Positions 17,429-25,534 of a stretch of DNA of 54,128 nucleotides are shown piece after piece. The position numbers and the translations under genes are program-made. The notes under the pieces were generated by a model. It made no database searches and had not been told where the DNA came from. It worked only from the letters and a program-made list of their open reading frames with translations. Each line of letters begins with the position of its first letter. Position 1 is the stretch's first letter. Source of the DNA: Natronomonas sp. CBA1123 (GTDB taxonomy: Archaea; Halobacteriota; Halobacteria; Halobacteriales; Haloarculaceae); contig NZ_WPCC01000022.1 in assembly GCF_009741925.1 (NCBI RefSeq), positions 1 to 54,128 on the forward strand, read 5' to 3'.

Positions 17429-18127
17429 TCAGGCCTCGGTGCCGCCACCGACGGTGTCGGGTTCCGGCGGGTCACTCGACCGAACGTCGCTCCAGGTGTG
17501 GCCAATGACGTAGTACGCCGAGACCACGAAGTAAAACGACACGAACACGCCCACGATGGAGCCCAACACGGGGACGACGTTCAACACGCCGGCGATGACC
17601 CCGCCGATGAGAACCATCACGAGGGCAGTCAGCCAACCGACGGCGTACCGTCGGTCGAAGAGGACCCCCCGGAGCGTGCCGAACTCGAAGCCCGACCCGA
17701 TACGGCGCGTCTCGGTGTAGTTCGCCAGGGCGGCCGGCGTCACGTACGCGACGACGAGGTTGAGCGCGAACGCCACCAAGAGGCCAGCGGCGAGTGCGAG
17801 CCCCCCGAGTGCGGCCGTGTTCTCTCCGCCCGCGATGCCGAGGAACCCGATGCCGATGGCGAGAAACGCCACGATGGCCGGCAGCAGGCTGTACGCGAAG
17901 AGAATCACGAACGCCTTCGCGCCGTCGATTATCATCGCCTCGTAGTCGTCGAACACCGGCGGTTCGTCGTCACCCTCCGAGGTACGGTCGATGACTCGGA
18001 GGATGTAGCCGAGCGCGAGGAATCCGGGCACGAGAAGCCACGCGAACAACAGACACAACCCACCGATGACGACCGTCTTGACGACATCGTCGCTCTCCCG
18101 TGGATAGTTGAACGCGCCCTCTATCAT
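17429..18127 (-). CDS. DUF4013-family integral membrane protein (second copy in window)
   Basis: A 232-residue protein with about five or six hydrophobic segments. It begins MIEGAFNYPRESDDVVKTVVIGGLCLL, and after the first membrane span has the DUF4013 loop LALGYILRVIDRTSEGDDEPPVFDDYEAM, the most typical form of the family signature. The tail is acidic and soluble. The function is unknown. It shares the family with 7302-8114 but is clearly divergent from it. The upstream 193 bases hold an AT-rich block with short repeats (18222-18308). Confidence 0.85.
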   Translation of the reverse strand: MIEGAFNYPRESDDVVKTVVIGGLCLLFAWLLVPGFLALGYILRVIDRTSEGDDEPPVFDDYEAMIIDGAKAFVILFAYSLLPAIVAFLAIGIGFLGIAGGENTAALGGLALAAGLLVAFALNLVVAYVTPAALANYTETRRIGSGFEFGTLRGVLFDRRYAVGWLTALVMVLIGGVIAGVLNVVPVLGSIVGVFVSFYFVVSAYYVIGHTWSDVRSSDPPEPDTVGGGTEA

Positions 18128-18221
18128 CGGTTCTCACCCCTCGTTACCGTGGTGAGTCGGACCGGTTCGCTACCGGTGGCCAGACGACGATACGACAGTG
18201 CTTCCGGACGTTCTTGATACA

Positions 18222-18308
18222 TGATTACACCGCATTGCGGTCGAATCGAATACGCCGTCCGAGTATATAGCTATTCGTAGCGTATTCTCCAATAAGCAGT
18301 GATTACAC
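18222..18308. repeat. AT-rich block bounded by a 9-base direct repeat, with internal inverted repeat
   Basis: TGATTACAC occurs at 18222-18230 and again at 18300-18308. Between them are the inverted pair GAATACG (18248-18254) and CGTATTC (18281-18287) and the palindrome ATAGCTAT (18267-18274). The AT-rich composition stands out from its surroundings. It lies between the start of the DUF4013 gene and the end of elp3. It could be a regulatory region or the remains of a very small mobile element. Confidence 0.3.
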
Positions 18309-18320
18309 GGCGAAAGTGGC

Positions 18321-19982
18321 TTAGAAACGCGTCGAGACGTAGGGGCCGTCCTGGTAGTATCCCAACTTCTCGCGGTAATACTCCCGGACGCCGATTCCGG
18401 AGATGACCGAGAGTTTGTCGTAGCCAGCGTCCGCGGCCATGTGTTCGGCTTTCTCCAGCAATCGGCGACCGTAGCCCTTGTGTTGGTGGTCGGTTTCCGA
18501 GGCCTGTCCGACGCCGACCTCGTTGCCGTAGACGTGGAGCTCTCGGACGAGGGCGGCGTTGTCGAGTTCGCGCCGAACCGGGTCGTTCGGGAACCGCAGT
18601 CGACAGAACCCCACGAGCAGGTCTTTCTCGAAGTCCTCGAAGGAGATGAAGTGCTCCGTGCCGCCGGCGACCTCGTAGGTCAACACGTCCATCTCGACGT
18701 TCTCGGGGTCCTCGTCGTTCATGCCGACTTCTCGACACCGGATGCAGTCACACTTCCAGCCGTGTTCTTCCATCCGCTTTCGGGCCAACTGCCGGAGGTT
18801 CGACTTCCAGACGCCGGCGTCGATGAAGTCCGCGGGGATGTCGCGTTGGACGCGCTGGAGGCGGGTGTAGCGCGGAATCATCGACTTGATTTCGGCGACC
18901 AACTCGGCGGCCTCCTCGTTGGTGAGGGGGTCGTACTCCTCGTTGCGCCACATGTCGTAGGTGATGGTGTCGCGGACGACGAGGGTCGGGTAGATTTTCA
19001 GATAGTCGGGCCGCCAGTCGGGGCTCTCGAACAGTTCCCGGAAGTCCTCCAGACACATCTCCTTGGACATCCCGGGTTGGCCGGGCATCATGTGGAATCC
19101 GACCTTGAACGCGGAATCCCGGAGGCGGCGGTTGGCGTCAATGCTGGCCTGGACGCCGTGGCCGCGGTGCATCTCCCGATTGACGCGTTCGTAGGTGGTC
19201 TGGACGCCCACCTCGACTTTCGTCCCGCCCACATCCAGCATGCGGTCTATCTGTTCGGGGTCACACCAGTCCGGCTTGGTCTCGAAGGTGGTGCCGATGT
19301 TGCGTATCTGGCCGGTCTCGTTTTCGGCGATAACGTCTTCGAGATATCGGAACTCGACATCGTCGGGGTCCGGTTTGAACGACTCCTCCTCGCTGGGGTT
19401 CGGCTCGCTGTCGAGGTCGTAGTCGTTCATCGCTTCGAGGGCGCGCTTGACGAACCACTCCTGGTAGTCGTGAGAGCGGGCGGTCATCGTCCCGCCCATC
19501 AGGATGAGCTCGACTTTGTCGACGGGGTGGCCGATGTTCCGGAGCTGGTGGAGCCGCAGCGTCACCTGTCCGTAGGGGTCGTAGTCGTTCTGGACGCCAC
19601 GGGCCGCGGCGGGTTCCTCGCCCGTGTAGCTCTGCGAGGAGGAGAACTCCGAGGCAGGCCCGCCGGGGCAGTACAGACACTTCCCGTGGGGGCAGGTGTG
19701 CGGGGAAGTCATGATGGCCACGGGAGAGACGCCGGAGGCGGTCCTGACGGGCTTGCGCTGGAGAATCGGCTCTAGCTCCTCGCGGCGCTCATCGGGGGCG
19801 TAATCCAGCAACTCGGTGTTCTTCGGCACCTTCGGCGAGGAGTACTCCCGGCAGGCGTCCATCTTGGCGGTTTCGAGGTTCTCGCGGTCGATGTCGCCGG
19901 CGAGGATGTCAGCTACCAGCGACTCACAGACGCGCTCGAAGGCCTCCGTCTCCGCAGGGTCCGGCTCCGTGTCCGCGCTCAT
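18321..19982 (-). CDS. elp3: Elp3: tRNA U34 carboxymethylation radical SAM/acetyltransferase
   Basis: About 553 residues from the ATG at 19982 (MSADTEPD); a Met five codons upstream is possible. Elp3 makes the cm5 group on wobble uridine of certain tRNAs. The radical SAM cluster motif is C97-x4-C102-x2-C105 (TCPHGKCLYCPGG), followed by the SAM core (LILMGGTMTARSHDYQEWFVK; VGVQTTYERVNREMHRGHG). A C-terminal zinc site (CDCIRCREVG) and the GNAT acetyltransferase domain ending HKGYGRRLLEKAE and ISGIGVREYYREKLGY complete it. All domains are present at full archaeal length. It is probably single-gene transcribed. Confidence 0.96.
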   Translation of the reverse strand: MSADTEPDPAETEAFERVCESLVADILAGDIDRENLETAKMDACREYSSPKVPKNTELLDYAPDERREELEPILQRKPVRTASGVSPVAIMTSPHTCPHGKCLYCPGGPASEFSSSQSYTGEEPAAARGVQNDYDPYGQVTLRLHQLRNIGHPVDKVELILMGGTMTARSHDYQEWFVKRALEAMNDYDLDSEPNPSEEESFKPDPDDVEFRYLEDVIAENETGQIRNIGTTFETKPDWCDPEQIDRMLDVGGTKVEVGVQTTYERVNREMHRGHGVQASIDANRRLRDSAFKVGFHMMPGQPGMSKEMCLEDFRELFESPDWRPDYLKIYPTLVVRDTITYDMWRNEEYDPLTNEEAAELVAEIKSMIPRYTRLQRVQRDIPADFIDAGVWKSNLRQLARKRMEEHGWKCDCIRCREVGMNDEDPENVEMDVLTYEVAGGTEHFISFEDFEKDLLVGFCRLRFPNDPVRRELDNAALVRELHVYGNEVGVGQASETDHQHKGYGRRLLEKAEHMAADAGYDKLSVISGIGVREYYREKLGYYQDGPYVSTRF

Positions 19983-20017
19983 TCGTTGCCGGGACAACGG
20001 GGCCCGACGGTAAGTGG

Positions 20018-20932
20018 CTAGCGGTCCTCGGCGTCGACGGTCCGGACGGTGAAGACGATTCCGTCGTGTTCGAGACGCGTCTCCGGACCCACGTCGACTG
20101 CTCTGACGGGTGCCTCCGCGAGGTACTGAAACACCAGCGGCGCCGACGCAGTGTTGATTCGAACCGAACGGACCTCCGACAGCAGCGGAATCGTATCCCG
20201 GAACATCGGTATCGCGCCGATGACCTCCGGAATCACGGGGACCGCGCTCTCCGGGTCGTCGTCGACGCGCTCGAAGACGACCGTCCGTTCGGCGAGTGGA
20301 CTCCGGACCAGCGTGGCTACGTCGCCGTCGATTCGCGGCGACCCCGCGGGCCGTACCTCGTAGTCGGTTCCGGATACCTCGAACAGCGCGCCGAGCGGAA
20401 CACTCTCGCCACCGATTTCCCCGTTATCGATGCGAACGTCCTCGATGCGAGCGTACAGTCCCGGTCCCAACACCGGAAGGCTGAACACGTTCGTGATACT
20501 GTGGCGACGACGCCACACGCTGTTCGGGTCGACCGACGTGAGCCCCCCGCGGTTGATGTGTGGCGCGAGGATTCGGACCCACCGCGAGCCAGTGAACTTC
20601 CGTAATCCCCACCCCGACGACACGTACAGCGCCGTGTCGCGGTCGTTCCGAAGACGTATCGGCGCGCTCGGTGCCTCGGGTGTGAACAGTTCTCGGTTCG
20701 GCTCTACGGCCATCTTCTCGTCGCCGGACAGTTGGTGGAACAACCTGACTCCCTCTGGCGTGGGGGTGTCGGCGTCGAATCGCGAGTCCGCCGGCGACAG
20801 TGGACCGCTATCGCTGCCGTCCTCGGCCGGGACGCCCACCGGAGTTACCGTCGGCGTCGGTTCGGACTCCCGGCCGCCGCTACAGCCGGCGAGTCCCGCC
20901 GCGAGAGCCGCGAGAACGGTCCGTCGGCGCAT
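20018..20932 (-). CDS. Predicted Tat lipoprotein, unknown function
   Basis: About 304 residues from the ATG at 20932: MRRRTVLAALAAGLAGCSGG. This is an Arg-rich signal with a lipobox cysteine (AGC) at residue 17, typical of haloarchaeal Tat lipoproteins. A Pro/Thr-rich linker (TPTVTPVGVP) follows, then a beta-rich extracellular part without a motif I can name. It would be anchored outside the membrane. It lies 35 bases upstream of elp3 on the same strand. Confidence 0.65.
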   Translation of the reverse strand: MRRRTVLAALAAGLAGCSGGRESEPTPTVTPVGVPAEDGSDSGPLSPADSRFDADTPTPEGVRLFHQLSGDEKMAVEPNRELFTPEAPSAPIRLRNDRDTALYVSSGWGLRKFTGSRWVRILAPHINRGGLTSVDPNSVWRRRHSITNVFSLPVLGPGLYARIEDVRIDNGEIGGESVPLGALFEVSGTDYEVRPAGSPRIDGDVATLVRSPLAERTVVFERVDDDPESAVPVIPEVIGAIPMFRDTIPLLSEVRSVRINTASAPLVFQYLAEAPVRAVDVGPETRLEHDGIVFTVRTVDAEDR

Positions 20933-21013
20933 ACCACTCGTTGGGCCGCCGGTGGTAAAACCCAACCGCCGCTGGCGGTGGCTCGTATCGAACTGCAGAA
21001 GCGAGAGGACCGC

Positions 21014-23155
21014 TCAGGCCGAAGCCGTGACGACCTGTTCGGCAAGGGCGTCGATGAGCGTGTCGAGGACGGCGTCGCGCTCGCCGGCGAGGAACTCGAG
21101 TTTCGGTTCGCGGGCACCGGGGTTGTCGACGCCGGCCTCCGGCGATTCGAGTTGCAGCGAAGCGACGATGGCCTCCAAATCCAGCGCCGCGTCGGTGCGG
21201 ATGTGGAGTTCGTCGGTCGCGACGCCGACGACGGCATCGACGTCGAGCCGTCGGGCGAGCTCGTCCAACAGGAGTCGGGTCGGCGGGAAGTCGTAGGTGT
21301 GGGTGTAAGCGTCGGTGTCGAGGACTGCCACCGTGGTACCGTCGACGCTCCGCTCGTCGAGGTTCGCGGTCGCGGTCTCGAGTTCGTCTTCCAGTTTCCG
21401 GCCGAACTGCTCGGAGACCTGTGCTGCGAGTCCGGTTCGCTTCTCGAACAGCAGGTCGACGATGAGTTCGCGCTTGTCCTCGTAGGACTGATAGAACGCC
21501 TCCAGTGCGATTGCCTCTCGGAGTTCGGCGGCGGTGTCATCGTCGACGCCGGCCTCGGCGGCCAACTCGACGTACACCTCGGGCGTGTCGTCCCAGTAGC
21601 TGATAGCCGGCAGGTGGGTGAGGTCGTCGCGAACGTCGCCGTTGACGGCGGCAGCGACGTTGGCCGCGACTGTCGTCGCGGTCCGTTCGGCGACGGTGAC
21701 GAGCGAGTCGATTTCGTCGACAACTTCGCTATCGGCGGGCCGGCCGTCGAGGACGACCCGCGGGGCGCCGTAGATGTCGAGCAACTCGAGGCCGTCCGTG
21801 GAGGCGGCGGTCGAACCGGCGGCGGCGAAGACGAAAAGCGGGAGTTTCTCGTCGTGACGCTCGCGGTCGCCGAGCATCCGGGTCACGTCCTTCGTCGCGT
21901 CGTTCATGTCGTAGACGCCGTCTTCGAGCGGTCGTCGGTCGAAGTAGTGGTAGACGGCGTCGGCGGAGGCGTGCTGCTCTTTGACGAGCGGGAGAATCGC
22001 CCGCTCGACGGCGGCGCCGGCGACGTAGCCGTCGGTCGTCGCGTCGTGGCGGACGACGACGGGTCGGGATTCCAGCACCGCACGGCGGATGGTCGTCGCC
22101 GCGTCGCTGATGTCGTCGGTGATGGCTTCGATGGCGGCGTCGTCGGCCAGTGACTCGACGGAGTCCGCGCTGGCCTGGTCGTCGAGGGCGTCGTCCATCC
22201 GCTGTTCGACCTCCGCTTTGGCGTCGGCCTCGAGTTCGACGAGGGATTCGGTTTCGACCTGAATTTCGTCGCGTCGAAGACGAACTTCGCCGTCGAGGCG
22301 GACGTAGTCGTCGGCCTCGATGTCGGGGTAGGCGCGAACGCCGGCTTCGACGAAGGCCGCGCAGTCGACGACGCCGGTCTCGTCGCGTAGTTCGAACACC
22401 GTAGGGCCGGAGGTCTGTCGGGCGGAGACGACTTCGCCTTCGAGCCGGACGACTTCGCCGACGTGCTCTCGGAGCGTCTCTACCGGCACGCGGTCGATGT
22501 CGCCTTCGGCTTCGTCGGTCTCACTTCCGGCGGCGTCGCTCTCTTCGGTGACCGGTTCGTCTTCGGCCGCGATGTCGGCGAGTTCCTCGTCGCTCGGATT
22601 GCCGCCGGTCTGTTCGTCGGCCTTCGCCTCGGTCGGTTCCGCTTCGGCCGGCTCGTCCTCCGTCGCCTCCTCGGTGGCCGTCTCCGGTTCCCGTCCTGAT
22701 TCCGACTCGGCGGCGGACTCCTCGGTCGATGCCTCGGTGTCGCTCTCCTCGGATTCCGCTTCGTCGTCCTCGCCGTACTCGTCGGCGAGATAGTCGCCGT
22801 CGGGCGAGTCGACGAGAACGCCGCGGAACTCTCGTTCGGACTGGCGGATGGACCAACCGAGGTCGATGTCGCCGTTGTCTCGGATGTTGTTCACTTGGAC
22901 GAACACGTCGTCGCCGACCTCCCAGTCGAGGCTCTCGAGTCGGCGGTCGAGTTTGCTCCGGTGGAGTAGTCCGGTGACGTTACCGATGTTGATGAACACG
23001 CCGAACTCGGCGTAGCCGTCGACGGTCCCCCGGTAGAAACGGCCTGGGGTCAGTTGGGAGGGCTGGTCGCCTCTGAACTCGAAGACGACGTCCTCCTGGT
23101 GGACATCGCAAATCGGCCCGTCGGAAGACGTGCCGCAAATGATACAGTCGGGCAT
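21014..23155 (-). CDS. RecJ/Cdc45-like DHH-superfamily protein with zinc finger, S1 and OB domains
   Basis: A 713-residue multidomain protein. Residues 4-19 form a zinc finger (CIICGTSSDGPICDVH). An S1 RNA-binding domain spans about 37-105 (GRFYRGTVDGYAEFGVFINIGNVTGLLH...). A very acidic linker covers about 120-215, then an OB fold at about 225-305 (VRLEGEVVSARQTSGPTVFELRDETG). A RecJ-like core starts near 360 with VVVRHDATTDGYVAGAAVERA in place of motif I. The DHH box position reads VVLDGRPAD, so the two His are absent and phosphoesterase activity is doubtful. That recalls Cdc45-like RecJ relatives of the replication machinery. The actual role is inferred only. Confidence 0.8.
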   Translation of the reverse strand: MPDCIICGTSSDGPICDVHQEDVVFEFRGDQPSQLTPGRFYRGTVDGYAEFGVFINIGNVTGLLHRSKLDRRLESLDWEVGDDVFVQVNNIRDNGDIDLGWSIRQSEREFRGVLVDSPDGDYLADEYGEDDEAESEESDTEASTEESAAESESGREPETATEEATEDEPAEAEPTEAKADEQTGGNPSDEELADIAAEDEPVTEESDAAGSETDEAEGDIDRVPVETLREHVGEVVRLEGEVVSARQTSGPTVFELRDETGVVDCAAFVEAGVRAYPDIEADDYVRLDGEVRLRRDEIQVETESLVELEADAKAEVEQRMDDALDDQASADSVESLADDAAIEAITDDISDAATTIRRAVLESRPVVVRHDATTDGYVAGAAVERAILPLVKEQHASADAVYHYFDRRPLEDGVYDMNDATKDVTRMLGDRERHDEKLPLFVFAAAGSTAASTDGLELLDIYGAPRVVLDGRPADSEVVDEIDSLVTVAERTATTVAANVAAAVNGDVRDDLTHLPAISYWDDTPEVYVELAAEAGVDDDTAAELREAIALEAFYQSYEDKRELIVDLLFEKRTGLAAQVSEQFGRKLEDELETATANLDERSVDGTTVAVLDTDAYTHTYDFPPTRLLLDELARRLDVDAVVGVATDELHIRTDAALDLEAIVASLQLESPEAGVDNPGAREPKLEFLAGERDAVLDTLIDALAEQVVTASA

Positions 23156-23204
23156 TACTGTGAACGTACAGTCGGGGCTTAAAACGGTTGTCGGATTCTA
23201 TCCG

Positions 23205-23834
23205 CTACCGCGGGTCCGGCGTGATGTCGATGCCGACGGCGGCCTCGAAGGCCCCGATGCCGCCGAAGGCGAACCCGAAGACGAACAGCGCGGGCACGCT
23301 GGCGGCGAGGACTGCCCGCGGCATCGGCGTCTCGTGGACGACGCTTATTCCGACGACCAGCAGGATACAGCCGTACAGGGCGGCGAGTGCCTGTATCGCC
23401 GGAACCGGAATCGCCGCGAACGCGCCGGGAGCAGCCGCGTAGGCGATGATTTGAACCGTCTCGCTGACGCCGCCGCGGTTCTCGGCGACGGGAATCAACG
23501 CCAGCGTCCCGGCAGCGGCCGCGAGGTGCAACACGAGCGGTGCAACGAGAAAGCAGGCCGCGACGAGGACAACCGCCGCCGAGAGGTAGACGCTTTCCGT
23601 CGCCGCGGCGATGCGACCGTACCCCGACAGCGTCTCGGGGGCGAGGAGCAGTCGACCGCCGACGTAGGCGATGGCGACGGCGATGGCGAAGGTCAACCCC
23701 GGTGCCTGGTCGCCGGGTGCGACCCCGTTCTCGAAGAACCGTCTCGGTCGAAGTAGCACCTCGACCCACGCCCGAGCGAGTCCGCGCGGCCCGCGGGCAC
23801 GGCCACCGCTCGGATTTTCGACCCACTGCGTCAC
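23205..23834 (-). CDS. Yip1-family membrane protein
   Basis: About 209 residues from a GTG at 23834 (VTQWVENPSGGRARGP); a longer reading from 23882 adds an unconvincing Arg/His-rich start. The soluble N-terminus with ARAWVEVLLRPRRFFENGVAPGDQAPGLTFAIAVA is the typical Yip1-domain entry ('P..F...'), followed by about five membrane helices. The function in haloarchaea is unknown. It follows on the minus strand, 49 bases after the start of the RecJ-like gene. Confidence 0.75.
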   Translation of the reverse strand: MTQWVENPSGGRARGPRGLARAWVEVLLRPRRFFENGVAPGDQAPGLTFAIAVAIAYVGGRLLLAPETLSGYGRIAAATESVYLSAAVVLVAACFLVAPLVLHLAAAAGTLALIPVAENRGGVSETVQIIAYAAAPGAFAAIPVPAIQALAALYGCILLVVGISVVHETPMPRAVLAASVPALFVFGFAFGGIGAFEAAVGIDITPDPR

Positions 23835-23900
23835 GTATCGACGTTGGTGGGGTCGCTGTATGAGGGTTCCGGGACGGAACACGGTGGGTTATCACCGGGG

Positions 23901-23907
23901 TATTTAG
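23901..23907 (+). promoter_or_regulatory. TATA-like box for the lipoprotein gene at 23932
   Basis: TATTTAG lies 25-31 bases before the ATG at 23932 and supports that start over the upstream GTG at 23911. Confidence 0.45.
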
Positions 23908-23931
23908 TGAGTGGCGACCACACCCCGGCGT

Positions 23932-24834
23932 ATGTCCGCCCTCCAACGACGGCGCTTGCTCGCCCTTCTCGGTTCGACCGCAGCAGTCGCGGCCGCTGGC
24001 TGTATCGACGATTCCTCGCTTCCGACCGACGGCAACGGTGACGGCAGCGACTCCGACGACAAGGGGGTACTCCGAGACGGCGCCGTCGTCGACTACCCCG
24101 GGATGGTCGACGGCGACGCGTCCGTCTCCGGCGACGAAGAAAAAATAACCTACGAGGACCCCGAAGCGACGTTCACCTTCCAGTACGCCTACGAGGGTGA
24201 CACCGACGACCCCTCCCAACTCCGCGTGAGTCGGGACCTCTCCGGGGAGACGATGGCGGCGTTCATCGCCCCCGTCTACGACGCTGAAGCCGAGGCGTTT
24301 GCCTACCACGCCTTCGCCAACGAGGCGTTTCTCGAATACGCCGACTGGTACTACGTCTCCGGGCGGTCGAACGACCCGACTGAAACCGGAAGAGCGTCGT
24401 TCGAACCTGTCGGAAACGGCGTCTCACGATTCGTCATCGGGCCAATCGACGTGGGGACGGCCGGCCTTATCGACGCCCCGCCCGAGGAGGCTCAAAGCGG
24501 GGGCGGGGAATTGACTGGCGTCATCCTCACGAACGGCTCGAGCGGTGGTACCCCATCCCCTGCCCCGAACGTGTCGTGGGGCTTCGACTACGACAGCGCC
24601 GCCGAAGAGGTCACCATCACCCACGAGGGCGGTGACACCGTCCGAGGCGCCCAACTCGAAGTCGTGGTAACCACCGACGACCGGACGACGACCAGCCCCT
24701 TCGAGGGAGAAGTGGCGGCCGGCGATTCCGTCGCCGTCGACGCACCGCCGAACGCCGTCGTCCGGATCATCTGGGAAGCCGAAAGCGGCGACTCCGGTGC
24801 CGTCCTCGCCAGATGGGAGGGTCCCGAGGCCTAA
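23932..24834 (+). CDS. Predicted lipoprotein with C-terminal pilin-like beta domain
   Basis: About 300 residues from the ATG at 23932: MSALQRRRLLALLGSTAAVAAAGC, a Tat-like RRR signal with a lipobox Cys at residue 24. An acidic Gly/Asp/Ser linker follows. The C-terminal part (about 205-300) reads VTITHEGGDTVRGAQLEVV..., ending VRIIWEAESGDSGAVLARWEG. It resembles the 'archaeal type IV pilin' beta domain found in many haloarchaeal exported proteins. It is probably cell-surface anchored; its role is unknown. Confidence 0.65.
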   Translation: MSALQRRRLLALLGSTAAVAAAGCIDDSSLPTDGNGDGSDSDDKGVLRDGAVVDYPGMVDGDASVSGDEEKITYEDPEATFTFQYAYEGDTDDPSQLRVSRDLSGETMAAFIAPVYDAEAEAFAYHAFANEAFLEYADWYYVSGRSNDPTETGRASFEPVGNGVSRFVIGPIDVGTAGLIDAPPEEAQSGGGELTGVILTNGSSGGTPSPAPNVSWGFDYDSAAEEVTITHEGGDTVRGAQLEVVVTTDDRTTTSPFEGEVAAGDSVAVDAPPNAVVRIIWEAESGDSGAVLARWEGPEA

Positions 24835-24837
24835 TTC

Positions 24838-24916
24838 ATACGGATTGTCGTAGTCTTTTACCAGTCAGCGCCGCTTATACTGGCGCTGACCCCTACATCG
24901 TTACAACAATCCGTAT
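24838..24916. repeat. Nested inverted repeat (MITE-like or terminator element)
   Basis: The outer arms ATACGGATTGT (24838-24848) and ACAATCCGTAT (24906-24916) are perfect 11-base inverted repeats. Inside, GTCAGCGCC (24864-24872) and GGCGCTGAC (24882-24890) form a perfect 9-base stem. It fills the whole gap between two convergent genes, and its last base overlaps the stop codon of the FMN reductase gene. The shape suits a bidirectional terminator or a short non-autonomous palindromic element. Confidence 0.65.
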
Positions 24917-25497
24917 CAGTCGTCGGCGCCGACGTTCTGTTCGGCCTCCATCGTCCGTGGGTCGGGTTCGATGTTGGCGTACTCGACCATCCGTCGGCCG
25001 AGAGTGTGGATGCGCTTTCGGGCGTCGTCGTCAGTCAGTACGCTGTCCTCGAAGGTGTTGCTGACGCGCGGCAGTGCGACCTGATGTGGGACGACCCACG
25101 CGTTGACCGACCGGCCGACCGACCGCAGGTGGTCCAGCGTCGTCGTCGGGAACGACCCGCCGGCGACACACAGCAGGCCGACGGTCGTATCCTCGAACTC
25201 GTCGAAGCCGCAGTAATCGAGGGCGTTCTTCAGCGCCGAGGAGTAGGAGGCGTGATACACGGGCGTGCCGAAAATCACCGAATCGGCGGCCTGTACCCGC
25301 TCTCTGAGCACTTCGGCGTCCCCGGCGTCGTCTTCGTCGGCGTCGTACACCGGGAGGTCGAACGTTCGAAGGTCGATACAGTCCGTCTCGACGCCGTCGA
25401 ACTCGCCGGCAGCGTCAAGCGCCTCCTCGCAGGCCAACCGCGTGTAGCTGTCGTCGCGGAGGCTGCCCACGAGGGCGGCCACTCGTACGTCGGTCAT
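24916..25497 (-). CDS. NADPH-dependent FMN reductase (flavodoxin-like)
   Basis: About 193 residues from the ATG at 25497 (MTDVRVAALVGSLRDDSYTRLACEEAL). The longer upstream reading through the mutY 3' region is a shadow. The family's 'GS.R..S..R' FMN-phosphate loop is visible at residues 11-20. It is followed by DLRTFDLPVYDAD, the conserved DSVIFGTPVYHASYSSALKNALDY and the loop LLCVAGGSFPTTTLDHLR. These proteins reduce FMN, quinones or azo dyes with NAD(P)H. It lies 37 bases after mutY on the same strand. Confidence 0.88.
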   Translation of the reverse strand: MTDVRVAALVGSLRDDSYTRLACEEALDAAGEFDGVETDCIDLRTFDLPVYDADEDDAGDAEVLRERVQAADSVIFGTPVYHASYSSALKNALDYCGFDEFEDTTVGLLCVAGGSFPTTTLDHLRSVGRSVNAWVVPHQVALPRVSNTFEDSVLTDDDARKRIHTLGRRMVEYANIEPDPRTMEAEQNVGADD

Positions 25498-25534
25498 ACC
25501 GCGCGTTGGCGCGGTGGGAATAAATGGGATGTGG

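Noticed and set aside
18441-19775. 444-codon plus-strand frame opposite elp3
   Set aside because: Antisense shadow; the minus strand encodes complete Elp3.
20732-22153. 473-codon plus-strand frame over the lipoprotein and RecJ-like genes
   Set aside because: It spans two real minus-strand genes and their gap, has no domain, and would overlap both fully.
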